DNA from: Artemia franciscana
Taxonomy: Eukaryota; Arthropoda; Branchiopoda; Anostraca; Artemiidae
Assembly (NCBI RefSeq): GCF_032884065.1
Contig: NC_088883.1
Location: 24,051,637-24,115,636 of the forward strand
Reading direction: 5' to 3'
DNA length: 64,000 nt
The notes under the pieces were generated by a model that did no database searches, was not told the DNA's origin, and worked only from the letters and a program-made list of their open reading frames with translations. A program made the position numbers and the translations under genes. Of the stretch, positions 11,997-48,988 are shown piece by piece (within the stretch, counting starts at the first letter, position 1; each line of letters starts with the position of its first letter).

Positions 11997-12000
<4 letters not shown>

Positions 12001-12051
<51 letters not shown>
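12001..12051. repeat. poly-A tract (51 nt)
   Basis: Uninterrupted A run just upstream of the dispersed repeat at 12150-12780. Confidence 0.9.
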
Positions 12052-12053
<2 letters not shown>

Positions 12054-12149
12054 TTTACATTGTGTTATTGTACGCGATGAGTATCACAAAATGAGTATGC
12101 ACAAAAAAATTTCACTGCCTATACTATAGATATGTTGTTCGTACTTTTA

Positions 12150-12780
12150 ATTTTTGTGTGACCCAATTTGATCTAGTTGTTAAATTTTCTTCTGCTCATC
12201 TGAAGAGTAGAGTCCTATGTGATTCTCTGTACTGGTATAGAAAAACTTTTCAATCACAATTTAAAAGTCTTAATTTTTGCCAGTTTCAGGATTTAAGTGA
12301 TGTAAAAGATAATCTAAAAACTTATTTAAACAACTGAAAATCCCGATATTGTAAACTGTCTTCCATATTTAAATGTAGCATCAGCTGACCTAGCTGTCAA
12401 TATGTTGTCTATACATAAATTTGATTTATATAGTTCATTTTATCAAGGAATTAAAGCGAAATCCAAGAAATTATTTGTAACCGGTAGCTATTACATCCGC
12501 ATACATTTCCTTAAAATGTTATGGAGAATATATTCAAAACCGTAGAAAAGAACCATATATAGGCCTATTTGTATGTCAGACCATTGGTAGAGAAAGTCTA
12601 ACTTATGTATTGAATAAGTGTCTTCTTCTGGTGATGGTTTTATATAAATAAAGACTTTTTATATACATTTATGGACTTAAATATCTTGGCCTGCAAAGTA
12701 GAAAATAGTTTTTAAGCCAAAATTGGATGTAGCAGCCAACTATTATACAACGAAAATAAAGCTTACAAAGAAGTTTTTCG
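12150..12780 (+). mobile_element. dispersed coding-derived repeat, longest copy
   Basis: The + strand reads FDLVVKFSSAHLKSRVLC, then WYRKTFQSQFKSLNF and DVKDNLKTYLNN. After a frame change it continues DIVNCLPYLNVASADLAVN, SSFYQGIKAKSKKLFVTG and YYIRIHFLKMLWRIYSK. The tail (12620-12770) repeats 5045-5200. Copies at 1590-1710 and 3985-4260 show this is a mobile sequence that once coded for protein. I do not recognise the family. Confidence 0.55.
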
Positions 12781-13700
12781 GGGGGGGGGGCTAAATTTCG
12801 GGTCCATTGTTGCGTTCTTTTGGTGATTTTTTTTTTAAGTTTCTAACTTGATTAGCATATATTTATTTTTTAGTGAACACAAAGTGATATATCTATAACC
12901 AAAATACCTTTAACTGATACATAGAATGACGAAGAAACTTAAGGATTTACAAAAAATAATTTTATGAAAATGAGGATGCATCGAAGCAAAAAAATAAAGA
13001 CTAAGATAAAAAGAGTACCAAACCAAAACGAATTTGAAAACTAGATATGTGAAGTCGTGATGACAAGGCTATTGCTGGGACACGAGGTTCGAGCCCATCT
13101 TTAAGTGCTGATAATCAAAGCTGTTGACTACAGAGATCAAAGTTAGTGAGGAGATGTGAGGGCTAAAGGCTTGAACGGGTGGATGGAGTTAAAAAAGGAA
13201 CTGGCTTTTACTAGTTAAAAAATTTGGTGAAGCTTTCCTAGAAAGATTGAATTTTTGCAGCACAATTCGAAACAATGATAATATGAGCTATAGAAACTCG
13301 AATAAAGAACAGGAAACAAGAAATGCAATATCATGATAAGTTCGCGGCTAAATTTTCAAAGGCCCAAGTGAATGGCGGGAGGTGATGAAAAATAAGTTTG
13401 TTTTTAGTACCTAAAGAACCAGCCAGCTTGACCACACGTTGAAGTACGTGGAAAGATCTAATTCTTGCCTCCGTTAATCCCATTGACACCAGCAATTTCA
13501 TGTTAGCTCGTGGAAAATAATAATAAACAATCCTTTTTTGGTAAAAATAGGGGAAAACATACTTATTGGGTAAGAAATTTAAATGTGAAACCTTTGAGGG
13601 AACAAATATTTAAAATAGTATTTAATACTATCTGTTAAATGTGCTAAATTTAGTTGCTAAATCTGCAATTTTTATTTTTTGAAAAATTCTTAAAATCCAT
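12780..13700. other. gene-less stretch
   Basis: No supported gene. A box-B-like phrase (ggttcgagccc) near 13085 could be a SINE relic but lacks a convincing box A and flanking repeats. Confidence 0.4.
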
Positions 13701-13713
13701 CAAACATTGTCGC

Positions 13714-14510
13714 TAGTAACGTTTCAAACTGTTAGAACATACCATTGGCAAATTACTATTAACAATGCTTAATGACAATCGTACAGACATGGTTGTCGCA
13801 AACATTATTTTTTTGGGATAGCTGACACAGACTTCAATTTTTATGACATTGGTCATTTTTTTTCAAGAGCACAGACGCCAAAAACACTGTTTCAATCACA
13901 AATGCTTCGTAGAGGAGACACATCAGTAGTACCTATGCAAAAAAGTGGTTTTCCTTGTTGTGGATTCCTGTAAACCTTCAACTGAGGGTTTTTGGCAATG
14001 GCGAATTTAATGATGTACTTTTTATTTCGATTTGACGTCATGTTTGACGAATTTCAGGTGGTTTTTTGAAACTTTGAAAAGTCTACTGTTCAGTCAAATC
14101 TGGCAGAAACATGTGGTTTCTAGTAGCATTTCAAACCGTTAAGACACATCATTGAGAAATTACTATTAACAATTTTTACAGACAATCGTAAAGACATTGT
14201 TGTCACTAAAATTATTCTTGTCGGGATAGCTGATACAGGCTTCAATTTTTATGATATCGGCCTTTTTTTGCCTTTCAAGAACGTAGACGTTAAAAACACT
14301 CTTTTCAACCATAAATACTTCGTAGAGGAGACATATCAGTAGTACCTATGCAAAAATGTGGTTTTCTTTGTTATAGACTCCTGTGAACCTTCAGCTGACG
14401 GTTTTTGGCAAAGGCAATTTTAACGATGTGCGTTTTATTCTAAATGTGACGTCATATTTGACGGATTTCAGGCGGTTTTTGAACTTTTTCGTGTTTTTTT
14501 GGAATCTGGC
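13714..14510. repeat. direct tandem duplication, period 408 bp
   Basis: Blocks starting at 13714 and 14122 align over about 390 bp (for example cgtagaggagaca, catcagtagtacctatgcaaa and tgacgtcat-tttgacg), at an estimated 85 percent identity by eye. The duplication is old and no gene is visible inside it. Confidence 0.8.
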
Positions 14511-14599
14511 AGAAACATGATCAGTCATGCTTGAATAGAAATACCTAACTCTAATTATCACCAACAGCGAAATATTTGTCACAAAACAGTTCCTTTAAA

Positions 14600-16900
14600 A
14601 GTCAAGGGAACAAGACGGTTCTCTTGAAATTTTTTTAGTATCTATGGGCCAATGATTGCTCTTTACCTAGCTCACTACTAGTGTAACTAAGATTGAATCA
14701 ACTTGCTTTAAAAAAGACAGATGTTAAAACACTAAGCCAACCGCAAATGCTTTGTAAATAGCGGATGTATTTCAAATGACACTTTAGTACCAGCAGTTCT
14801 GCATGGCAATGTTTAATTTAATGATATGTTCCATTCAAATCTTATTTTTAAGAGTAATCGCAGCAAAGGACTATTGTGACGCAAGAAGTTGTGAAAAGGA
14901 ACAGAAAAGGTACTTAAAACGGTGACATATTTCATTATCTAAAGCCAAAAACGTAGTACTCCTTATTATGTGCTGTAAGAAACGGGCACGTAGAATAGGG
15001 TCTTTTGCACCCATAACCAGATCCCCCCCATACCACACCAATAAAACAGAAATTTTGATAAACATTCCAATAATTATTTATGGTTAGCGCATAATTTGTC
15101 TATTCCCTGCGCATGTTTTTTATTCCATACCAGCTCCCACCAAAAATTGTCAGCCCCCCCCCAAATAGATTCTTGTAAATGCGACTAATAAAATAGCACT
15201 AAAATTTCTATAGAGATAGATCAGTTATATATGATTTTAGGGGAGAAGGGGTGAAATTCGTCCTAACAATCGAAATTGGTAGTTATTTTAATAATATAGC
15301 ATTTATATTTGATCATAATAATTAATGTATACTCAACGATTTACCTAAGTGGCGCGTCATTATGAGCTTTGCTCTTACCCGGAGAGAGAAGTCTGTCCTA
15401 GCATTAGTCAGGAAGGAATGCAATTTTCTTCAAAAAGTAGAAAAAAGGCGTCTGGATCTGGTTGGAAAATTACATAGAAGGCCCAGGGTGATGGATCTGG
15501 AATTGACCACCCTCCCAGAATTTGAAGAATCACTTTAAAACATGCGTTCTTTGGTTACAAAATAGCTAAAAACAAACCCAAAAATACCCTACATAATGAA
15601 GCTTTCGGTACTTGTATGATATATGCCCTACCTAATGTTCTTCTCGTATGTTTCTCTGACGCTCAATCCCAATGAAGTATACCAAAGTAAGATCAAAATA
15701 TAATACTTTAAAAACACATTTGGACTATATATTTGCATATTGGGGTGGGGGGATAAAGTATAGCGAGTCTGCATGCCTTTCGTGTTAAGTAGAGTTATTC
15801 TGCATGTTAAGCAGCAGGAATTGTTTTCTAACTTCGTAATGTCCAAATACTTTACCCCCCCCCCTAGCGTACAAATATATAGCCTAAATTACATATTTTC
15901 TATCTATTTTGTCATTTGTCTTGGTTGTGTCCCACGCTCAGCTGAAAGAAACTAACAAAAAAACGTTTCTATAATGCGTCAATGAATGAGCAAATTAAGC
16001 GGTAGGGTGTTTACCATACAAGTACCAAACTTTCTCCCAGACTAACTTAATCCCCCCCCCCTATCGCCAACAAATTAATATTGGTGAATTAGTACTGGTT
16101 GAAAATAACCAATTTTTTTGCGGTTTAAAGCGTAGTAAAGTGCTTTTGTCGATGACCACAGTCGACAACCCTAAGCAATTCTTTTTGTAATTATTTATAC
16201 AATATAATTTTTATATGTATTTATTAACCGGCAGTTTGATGTCTGCACAGTACTTATGCCCTAGACTCTGTTTAAACAGGTTACAACTAACTAATATTTG
16301 ACTGAATAGCTCCTGAAAAATCCGAGTGGTTAGTCCCTTGGTGCAACTTATGCATTCTCACACGCTCTGATTACAACTGGATCTAGTCTTTTGAGGGGAA
16401 TTTTGGACTTCAAAACACAAATATGTAAATTATTTGAAGGGACTGCAGCCAGGAAGTAAATATTATAGAAATAAGTTTCTGATTAATGAATAGACAATTT
16501 TTTGCTCTATTTTTTGATACCCCACAACAACAGTGTCAAGTATAACAATCTAGAATGCATACCTGAAACAAGTTTTATAATTATTTTGGAATTATAAAAG
16601 ATAATTGTCGGCTTTAAGATTTAATTAGATCAAAATATTCACCAGATTTTTTATTTCTATTGACATAAAAACCGCCGAAATCACTAATTCAGGAACATCA
16701 GGCAAACTCCAAATGTTGAACATGGGAGGTGTAGGAAGATTCCTTGAGAGTCCGTCCTGCCTTAATGGCAAAATTCTGTTTTATAATAAGCATATAGTTC
16801 GGGTTCAGGGAAACCCTTATATAGGTTTTTAGATTGATTGTAATATTTCGTGGAAACACTGCACAGTGATGTTGTTGCAAGGCAAATGTTGAATTCCCTT
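14600..16900. other. gene-less stretch with a small inverted repeat
   Basis: No supported exon. Around 15718-15760 and 15846-15890 the phrases ctatatatttgc...ggggtggggggataaagta and tactttacccccccccct...caaatatatagcc are inverted copies, so a small foldback element is likely there. Confidence 0.5.
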
Positions 16901-16949
16901 TGAGCAATTCAACATTTTAAAATCTTTTATCTCCGAGAGTTTTATTGCT

Positions 16950-17675
16950 TTTATACCATGCTCTGATTCGTCCATATATTTCGTATGGCTGCATGTTATG
17001 GGCAAGCAATTTTTATGCGACTCTTAAACGTGTTCAGATTCTTCAAAATAAAACAATGCGTCTTATTGGTGGATATGTTGGGAAGTGAACATAACATCAC
17101 AGCTTGCTTCAAAAAGTTGCAAATGCTGAATGTAGGACAGCCATAGGAGTACCAAGCTGGGATCTTTACTTATCAATGTTGGAATAATGTAAGTCCCGAG
17201 GTTTTTCGTCATTACTTTAGAGAAAATAGATCTTTGCATCATTATGAAACGCGTCACCCTAGCGATTTCGTCGTCTCGCAAAGACGTGGAACCTGGGCCG
17301 GCTTTCCTACTAGATTTTTGGGGCCTAATATGTGGAACTCTGTTCCAGAGAGTATTTGGGCGGCAGAGCACCTGGGATTATTTAAAAATAAATTGAAAAG
17401 GTATTTGCTAGGCCAAGGTTCATAGTCCTTTTATTTGTTTTTTTCTCTGTTTTCTTATTATTATTATTATGAAATTGGCTATTATTATTGATGAGAGATT
17501 GATTGTTATTAATTATTGTTAGTTTTTGTTGTTGTTGTTTCGTTTGTAGTGAATCATTAGTTAGAAAATGAGTTTTATGTACCCGCCCAGTCACGAGTGC
17601 TTCTCTGTATTTTTCTTTGGGGGAGTACTTGCATATAGGTTAAATGTATTTGATTTATGAATAAAGTAAACTGAA
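16950..17675 (+). mobile_element. LINE 3' fragment (C-terminal reverse-transcriptase region)
   Basis: The + strand reads HALIRPYISYGCMLWASNF and RVQILQNKTMRLIGG near 16960-17085. Then HHYETRHPSDFVVSQRRGT and FPTRFLGPNMWNSVPESI follow, ending in LKRYLLGQGS at 17425. This order is the conserved C-terminal part of CR1/L2-like LINE polyproteins. Stops interrupt the middle (17085-17230). The 3' end carries aataaag and a short aactgaactgaact tail typical of such elements. It is 5'-truncated. Confidence 0.8.
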
Positions 17676-17679
17676 CTGA

Positions 17680-18800
17680 ACTCTTATTACGTAGAAATAA
17701 GTAATAAATGGATCAATGTTCTTAAAGATTTTTCCCTATGGGAATTATATAAATATTACCACCTAAATATTTTTTCCTATAAAAAGCTCATGTAACTATA
17801 GCAGGTCCTGATGCACACATGTTAAAGGGAGTATTAGGAAATTTTATGTTCAAGATCAGTTACCCTTCCAGCATTTTACATTTACATGAGAGCAATAATT
17901 GGTTTTAAACTTGGCCCATGAAGGGAAAATATTATAGGATTACACACTCCCCACCCATTCAAAAATTACTCGGTCGAGCCCGGATGCCAAATGTCTCCTA
18001 CACTAGTGATATTACTACAAAGTATGAGGTGTTTTCTAGAAACAATCTAGATTATGAACTATTATTCTCGATAGTCAAAAATTGGATTCCACTCAAAATA
18101 TAGACTCTAGATTAACAAAAAGCGTATCAGCAGCAATCATGATTCTATTTTAATTGTCTCTATTGCACATTTGACAACTTTGTTCTAAGGCAAGAATATT
18201 TGATTTTAAATCACCAATATTAAGCCCACAATCTTAAGAGATTTCCCAATTGGTGATTCACTCCCCCTCCCCACTATAGAGCGTGAAAAATACTTTTGCT
18301 CAGTATTTTTATGAAAAAAACAGCCAAAGTCCCACTCTCCCTAGATCTGGGGGAAAAAATCGTTCTCGCTAAATTTTCATGAGTTGATATCCCTATGTTA
18401 TTTGCCCCCCCTCTAGGGAAAAAATTTAATGTGATTTCCTCCCCAAGAAGAGGGTTATGTACACTTGTTTTAAAACCGTCCAAACGGTATATACTTTTTC
18501 TAAAATTTTCATAATGTGAGTGATTACGCGGATGTGTAACAAAGTGTTTGTCCCAAGAGTTTTTTATTATAAACCAGTGCATTATGAGAAAATAATTTCA
18601 ATAAACAATGTACACTTCATAAAATAGCACCATTTCTTATGAAAAGCTTAGAATTAGGAAATGTTAGGACTTCTGAGTCACCCGAAAAAAGTAACAATCA
18701 GGAACGATAAACGGGTACAAATTGAGCCATAAATAAAGGAATGTGCAGTCGGGGCAGCACCATCAGTCACGCCCCAGAGAAAATCTAATGTGAGTTCTTT
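17680..18800. other. gene-less stretch; possible site of the missing POFUT2 first exon
   Basis: I see no signal-peptide exon ending in a phase-2 GT donor that I can defend, although the first exon of the + strand fucosyltransferase must lie upstream of 19059, here or farther left. Confidence 0.4.
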
Positions 18801-18812
18801 TAGAATACGAGG

Positions 18813-18936
<124 letters not shown>

Positions 18937-19058
18937 ACTAATCTACGATTCAGAACTACTAAGAGTTTCCACTATACAAAGGCTCGTTATGCCTCTACCT
19001 CTCAGAACGATAACGATACAATTATCAAAATACTAATTATATTTTAAAATTTTCTTAG

Positions 19059-43280
<24,222 letters not shown>

Positions 43281-43304
43281 ACTATTTTGGTTTGTCCTTA
43301 CTTT

Positions 43305-43380
43305 CAAACATTATAGTGTTTACAATATATTCTATCGAGATAGTGAAAAACAATATGAATTTATAAGAATAATAGGATCC
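43305..43380 (+). pseudogene. downstream duplicate of the 3' half of the POFUT2 last exon
   Basis: ttctatcgagatagtgaaaa-caatatgaatttata at 43329-43363 copies ttctaccgagataatatagaa-caggatgaatttata of the exon. It lies after the stop codon, in the presumed 3' UTR. Confidence 0.8.
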
Positions 43381-43499
43381 AGCACTAAAGTGCTTTAGCT
43401 CTTTTGTTATTTTACCCAGAAATATTGTAGCATTAGAGTAAAAGCATGATATTAGTAGGATATTTATACGGTACCAGCTTTACTCGGTCCATTGTACTC

Positions 43500-43790
43500 A
43501 GCAGGTGACATGCTTGTATATATGTGATTCTAGCTGTTGCTTGCCTTCTAATTGCAGATTTCATTTTGCATCATTTTTTTTGCGATTCCTTGTGATGTTC
43601 GCTGTCATATTTTTTTTACGTGTTTTTCTTTTGCGATTCAATGTGATTCTCGCTGCCGCTTGTCTTCTAACAGCAGATTTCATGGTGCATCATTTTCATT
43701 TGCGATTCGCTGTGATGTTAGTTGTCATATGTCTTCGAAGTGCATATTTTGTTGTGCTCCATTTTCGATTATCATTACTTCAGACGTTTT
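43500..43790 (+). repeat. degenerate tandem repeat, about 130-bp unit
   Basis: tgcttgccttctaattgcagatttcat...gcgattccttgtgatg recurs with drift three times. It gives overlapping Cys/Phe-rich open frames that have no recognised domain. Confidence 0.65.
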
Positions 43791-44089
43791 TTTCATGCGT
43801 ATTGGTATAGCTGTTCAGATTAATTCGGCATCTTGTAAAATTTCACATGACGTCGTAGAAACCAAAGATGTTCGATGCGATCACCCCTTGAAAAATATAT
43901 TTAAGGGTTAATATGATACGAGTTCTGTACAATGCAGTATATATCTTAATAGTAAGGGTTTATATGATATGCAGAATATTTTATGAATTATTTACCAGTA
44001 AGGTAGCTTATAAATTCAAATTTGGATCTGCCATCTTAGTGAAAAAAAATTGAAGATCTTGGCTCATGGCTACGAAGCGGTCACGAAAC

Positions 44090-45060
44090 GTTAAAATGGC
44101 GTTATTTTTAATGTTGATTTATTACAAAAAGCCTTTATTGCAAATATTGTAGAGCAACACAGAATACAGCCTACAAAGATCGAGGAATCAAATACAACTT
44201 AAAAAAAAAAAAAAAAATTACCATCAAACACAATTCTCTATGTTTAATCCCTAAATCAAGTCAGACAGCTCTTCACACTCGGATACAAAATGAAAGAGAC
44301 TCTCATTCACATATCTACACATATGGCAAGAGTAAGGGCTGGTCACCAATCTTAATTTTCCCCAAAATTTTCTTCCCTCTCGTAAGCCCAAACTAACCCC
44401 CTTACCATTAACAAGTTTCTCAAATCCTCTCTCTCCAACCCAAGTTTAAAATGAACCCCCCTCCTCCAATACACTCTTTAGCTTAAGATTGAAATTTCAA
44501 GGACATAGATTGGTCCTTTTGAGCTTGCCACTCTTTGATTTCAAGAGTGGCAAGAATGGCATGATTGTTTAGGATTTGCTGGACTTCCTTCCATACAAAC
44601 ACACTCTCGTCCATTAGGCCTTTTTCTTCATTTCACATCTCTACATCTCCCATGCCACACTCTCTGGGACTATTCATGCTATACGCTCTCCTAATTTTTC
44701 CATTAACCTCCATGTGCCTCTCTCTCTTTGACTATTTTAACTCTATTATAACGTGACCTTACTTTCATATATTCAACTAGCGTGTGCAAACTCAGTTCCT
44801 GACCCAATGGGTTTGTTGCTTTAGGTAGTCTTAAACCCTAATTACCTCTTCCCTTTTAAGTCTACTTTCTCTATCGACCCCCCCCTCCATCTTTTCTCCG
44901 GATGTTTCTTATTTTGAGAAAAATTCCTAATGCTCTCATAAATTCTAGCTGTCATTATCGTAATAGCTCGATCTATTTTAACTTGTTCTGAAAATTCCAA
45001 AATCGAATGGTAAGCATTCTGAAATTCCTCACTTTCTAGTTCCTTTTTAGCCAATTCTTT
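44090..45060 (-). mobile_element. LINE ORF2 C-terminal fragment with CCHC motif
   Basis: Read on the minus strand: an open frame at 45054-44842 (EQVKIDRAITIMTARIYESI, then KHPEKRW). Farther on come WKEVQQILNNHAILATLEIK and, at about 44400-44270, FEKLVNGKGVSLGLREGR and CHMCRYVNESLFHFVSEC. The C-x2-C-x8-H-x4-C pattern is the zinc-knuckle-like end of I/Jockey-type LINE proteins. Frames shift between the pieces. The 3' end is near 44090. Confidence 0.65.
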
Positions 45061-45099
45061 TGTATCCTTAGCAATTCAAACTGTTGAATTAGTTTCATC

Positions 45100-46010
45100 A
45101 CACGTAGACGCATTCATCCCCTTTTGCTTCAGATACGGCACGACTTAACCCAAAATCAGTGTTAAAAAGAGAACCTCAGAAGTAAAATAAGGTTAGGTGA
45201 CATTATAAGCACACGAGTTAAAAATGCCACAACTAATGAGAGAACAGAAAAAAGATGTCATATAGAAGGCAATATAACAGTTATTGATGAACCAAGCACA
45301 TTCATCCCCTTTTGCTTCGGATACGGTATGACTTAACCCAAGGGCAGTGTCAAAAAGGGAATCTCAAAGGAGAAATAAGGTTAAGTGACATTGTGAACAC
45401 ATGAGTTGAAAATGCCACAACTAATGAGAGAACAGAAAAAAGATGTCATATAGAAGGCTATATGACAATTATTGATGGACCAAGCGCATTCATCCCCTTT
45501 TGCTTCAGATATGGTACGACTTAACCCAAAAGCAGTCTCAAAAAGGGAATCTCAAAAGTGAAATACGATTAAGTCACATTATGAACACATGATTTGAAAA
45601 TGCAAGAACTAATGGGCGAACAGAAAAAAGTCATATAGAAGGTTATACGACAGTTATTGATGGATCCAGCACATTCGTCCCTTTTTGGTGCGACTTAAGC
45701 AAAAGCAATTCCAAAAAGGGAATCCAAGAGTGAAATAAGGTTAAGTGATATTATGAACACACGAGTTGAAAATGCCACAACTAATGAGCAAACAGAATAA
45801 AAAGATTTCACATAGAAGGCTATATGACAGTTATTGATGGACCAAGTGCATTCATCCCCTTTTGATTCGGATTCGGCACGACTTAAACCAAAAGCAATGT
45901 CAAAAAGGGAATCCAAAAGTAAAATAAGTTTAAGTAAAATTACACAAAACGCAGTGTCGAAAAGGGCTGAGGTCACATTACGAGAACACCAGTGGAAAAT
46001 GTCACAAATA
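45100..46010. repeat. satellite, about 188-bp unit, about 5 copies
   Basis: cattcatccccttttg-type blocks start at 45111, 45299, 45487, 45672 and 45849 (spacings 188, 188, 185 and 177). Units share aaatgccacaactaatgag and agaaggctatatgacag. The last unit is partial and rearranged. Confidence 0.9.
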
Positions 46011-46074
46011 GTGAGTTAATGGCTAAGAAAATGCCAAATTGGAGAGCTAAATTACAACGAAAACAATACCCATA

Positions 46075-46270
46075 CTACCATTACTACTAACAACTCACCG
46101 CAGCACCAAGCCGCCTGAGGCCAAAACAGCTACTAACACCCCTCCTCCGTCCAAATCTATTCAAAGCCTCCCTCTTTAAACCCTCCCAGGAAGTTCTTTA
46201 TGACATCATTTAGTTTTGTAATATCCTTTATGACGGGATAAAACCGCATTTTTTGTACAGCCAACTGTTT
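46075..46270 (-). mobile_element. LINE 3' tail, minus strand
   Basis: On the minus strand it ends in gcggtgagttgttagtagtaat, the same 3' end as the + strand LINE tails at 34555, 41795 and 56250. Upstream are cttcctgggagggtttaaag and atgcggttttatcccgtc. Heavily 5'-truncated. Confidence 0.75.
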
Positions 46271-46319
46271 GATAATGCGCATTAATCTAGAAAAACATAC
46301 TGGAAAAGTGAATACAATT

Positions 46320-47560
46320 TATCCAAAAATTAGAAATACGACAAGGCCAAGACCAGAATCGCAACTGCATATTTACTCTAAATAGAAACAATCTAACTAT
46401 TTTAATATTGTATCTGTTGCAACAACTGTCGGGCGTGTAATCGAAATATTCTGAAGTTTGTTTTCTGATTTGTCGTCTCCTTATCTCGAAGAATAGGTTG
46501 TACTGACAGTACAGCCTATTCTGACAAATGGGGAGTGGAAAATGGAAATTCACTTAGTAAAAACTAAGTGAATAGAATTTATTCTGAACTTAAAATATGC
46601 CAGATGAGAATTTTTTTGGGAAGGAAAGTTTCCACGAGGTTTAAGAAATTCTTTTTATTTGTCTTAAATATAAGTTCAAAAAAGGGGTGAAACCTTTTAA
46701 CTGACAGTGAAACAAAAATATAAATTTTTAACAGGATATTTCGGCTGCCTATTTAGATCCATTGACGTATCTTTCAGTTTCTTTTACAATTGAAATATGA
46801 CTTCATCAAATTCTTGCGACTTGAGTAAGCAAATCAGCAAGCTAACAAATAACAATCATCTTAGTACATAGCTACTTATATTATGGCTAATGTTTTTACT
46901 CATTTAAAATTTTCTAGAGAGAACATGAAAATGTTGAATAGAAAAGTTCAAAAGAAAGCATAGGCTGTACTGAAAAAGTGAATAGAATTTATTCTGAAAT
47001 TAAAAATATACAAATTCGGGCTGCGTTATGCCAGGACCCTCAATTCACATATGTCAATATACTCTATAATATAAATTCATTGTTTTAAATGTTGTGTGTG
47101 TCGCAACAACTTTCTAGTCTGCAATAAAAATATTCAGTACTTTGTTTCTGCTTTGTAATCCCATTACCTCCAAAGTTGATAGAATTCATCCTAGAACCCC
47201 TGATTACCTCCAAAAGTTGATCGAATTCATCCTAGAACCTCTGATTACCTCCAAAATTTACCTCCAAAGTTGATCGAATTCATCCTAGAACCTCTGATTA
47301 CCTCCAAAGTTGATCGAATTCATCCTAGAACCTCTGATTACCTCCAAAGTTGATCGAATTCATCCTAGAACCTCTGATTACCTCCAAAAGTTGATCGAAC
47401 ACATTCTTGAACTAAATATATAGGAATTCAAGCCTCGCTAAGCCAAAAACCGAACCCTCAATTCGCAACTGTATATATTGTCTGCTGCAACAATCTTCCA
47501 CTGCGCAACAAAAATATTCGTGAGCTTGCTTTTGCCTTTGTCGTAACCTTGAACAATTGG
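46320..47560. repeat. three spaced copies of a degenerate block plus a 40-46-bp minisatellite
   Basis: Blocks with tgtygcaacaactktc...aaaatattc..agt-ttgtttytg occur at about 46410, 47095 and 47465. Between the last two, 47165-47400 is a minisatellite with about five copies of gttgatcgaattcatcctag plus aacctctgattacctccaaa. Confidence 0.75.
46670..46800 (-). mobile_element. Penelope-like element 3' end
   Basis: On the minus strand: cagccgaaatatcctgttaaa, then tttcactgtcagttaaaagg and ttcaccccttttttgaac. This parallels cgaaatatccagttaaat, tttcactgtcaataaaaagg and catccctattttgaac at 38440-38521. Confidence 0.7.
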
Positions 47561-47839
47561 CCCTATTTCTTTCATTGCTTTTATTTCTTCGCTTCAAAAA
47601 CCTTCAATACATAGTCAACAATCCATTGTAATAATTAATATAATAATTCCTATTTAAATACAAAGCCAGCCATAAACAGTACAAAAAGAAAAAAAGAAGC
47701 AAAATACTGACTTAATAGAAATAATGCATAAACAAAATCATAGATGGATGACACTTCTAGCCCCACAATGCAGATCATAAATACAGATCTAAATAGAGAT
47801 AATCTTAAAATAAAGCAAAGTACACATACAGTACAGGAA

Positions 47840-48050
47840 CAGTGGCGTCAATTCATGAAAATTTAGGGGGGAGGGATATTCTTTTCAAAATCAAGAGGGG
47901 GCTTTTCTTATTTTTTCAATGAAAACCATAAAAAAGGGATTTTTTGATGAAAATACCAAGTCTGAAGATTTTCGATATCTAGGAGACGGATAAAAAAAAT
48001 CTAGATGGAAATTCCCCCCCCCCCCTCTAATTGGCGCCCCAGCACAGGAA
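47840..48050. mobile_element. G/C-run-bounded repeat fragment
   Basis: Starts gtggcgtcaattcatgaaaa with a G run and ends in a C run followed by taattggcgcccc, so the outer phrases are inverted copies. Similar text occurs at 35196-35260. Probably a small inverted-repeat element. Confidence 0.5.
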
Positions 48051-48951
48051 TGCAACAGTCTTAAACTTTTTTCGTTGATTTTATGAAATCAAAGTATTTC
48101 ACAAATAAATGTTACGTAAGACAGCAAAATATATTTTACCGTCTTTTCTTCCAATCTACATATTCAAACTGAATGTTTTCTTTCAGCGATAAATTTATCT
48201 TAGCTGTAATAAATACAAATAAAAAACAATAATTTCATAAATTTTTCCTATTATGTGTCCATTTGGTATTGGGGGACAGTTGAAAAACGGATCTGCAACC
48301 CCTTCATGTCAGGTTCAAAAATGTGATATGGCAACCCTATTAAAATGTTAAGTTGAAATCAACACCAAAATGAGAATATTTTCAGAGAATGATCTACCCG
48401 AAAGTTATCGATACGGAATCGAAAGAATCGATACGGAAAAAAGCACAGTGACTGCTTTTTACCATTTTTCAACACACAATAAAACAAATGAAATAATAGC
48501 AATAATAAAACGCAAATAATAGCAATATAATAAAAGCAAATAATAGCAATAATAAAATAATAATAATAATAGCAATAATAATAATAAGACTGTGACACTG
48601 TCAGAATGCGTGTTTTGAGCAACATTGGCCAATTCTAATTGTCAAAAGATAGTGCAGGAGACAATTGAGGCCGGCATTAATTATTGTCAGCACAAATACT
48701 GCAAACAACATTTGCTGCAGATCTACTGCAGCATATGTCCAATGTTAATTTCGGTGCAGTTTCTACAAGAAGAAACGATGATACAAAAAATAAAAAAGGA
48801 ACCTGAAAAGGATAGCGAGATTTAATTCCTTGTTGAAAAAAAAACAACCAAATATCCACGAAAAGTACCCATTCTTTAGGTTTGGAGATGACTTTATCAG
48901 ATTCTCGAATGAATACAACTTCTCTTTTTAGCAGTTTTGAATATACATGTG

Positions 48952-48988
<37 letters not shown>

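Noticed and set aside
13035..13120. tRNA or SINE head with box B ggttcgagccc
   Set aside because: No pairing stems, no box A at the right distance and no flanking duplication.
48625..48825. 66-codon Cys-rich frame (NYCQHKYCKQH...)
   Set aside because: Suggestive of a metal-binding peptide but isolated, with no start context and no family match.
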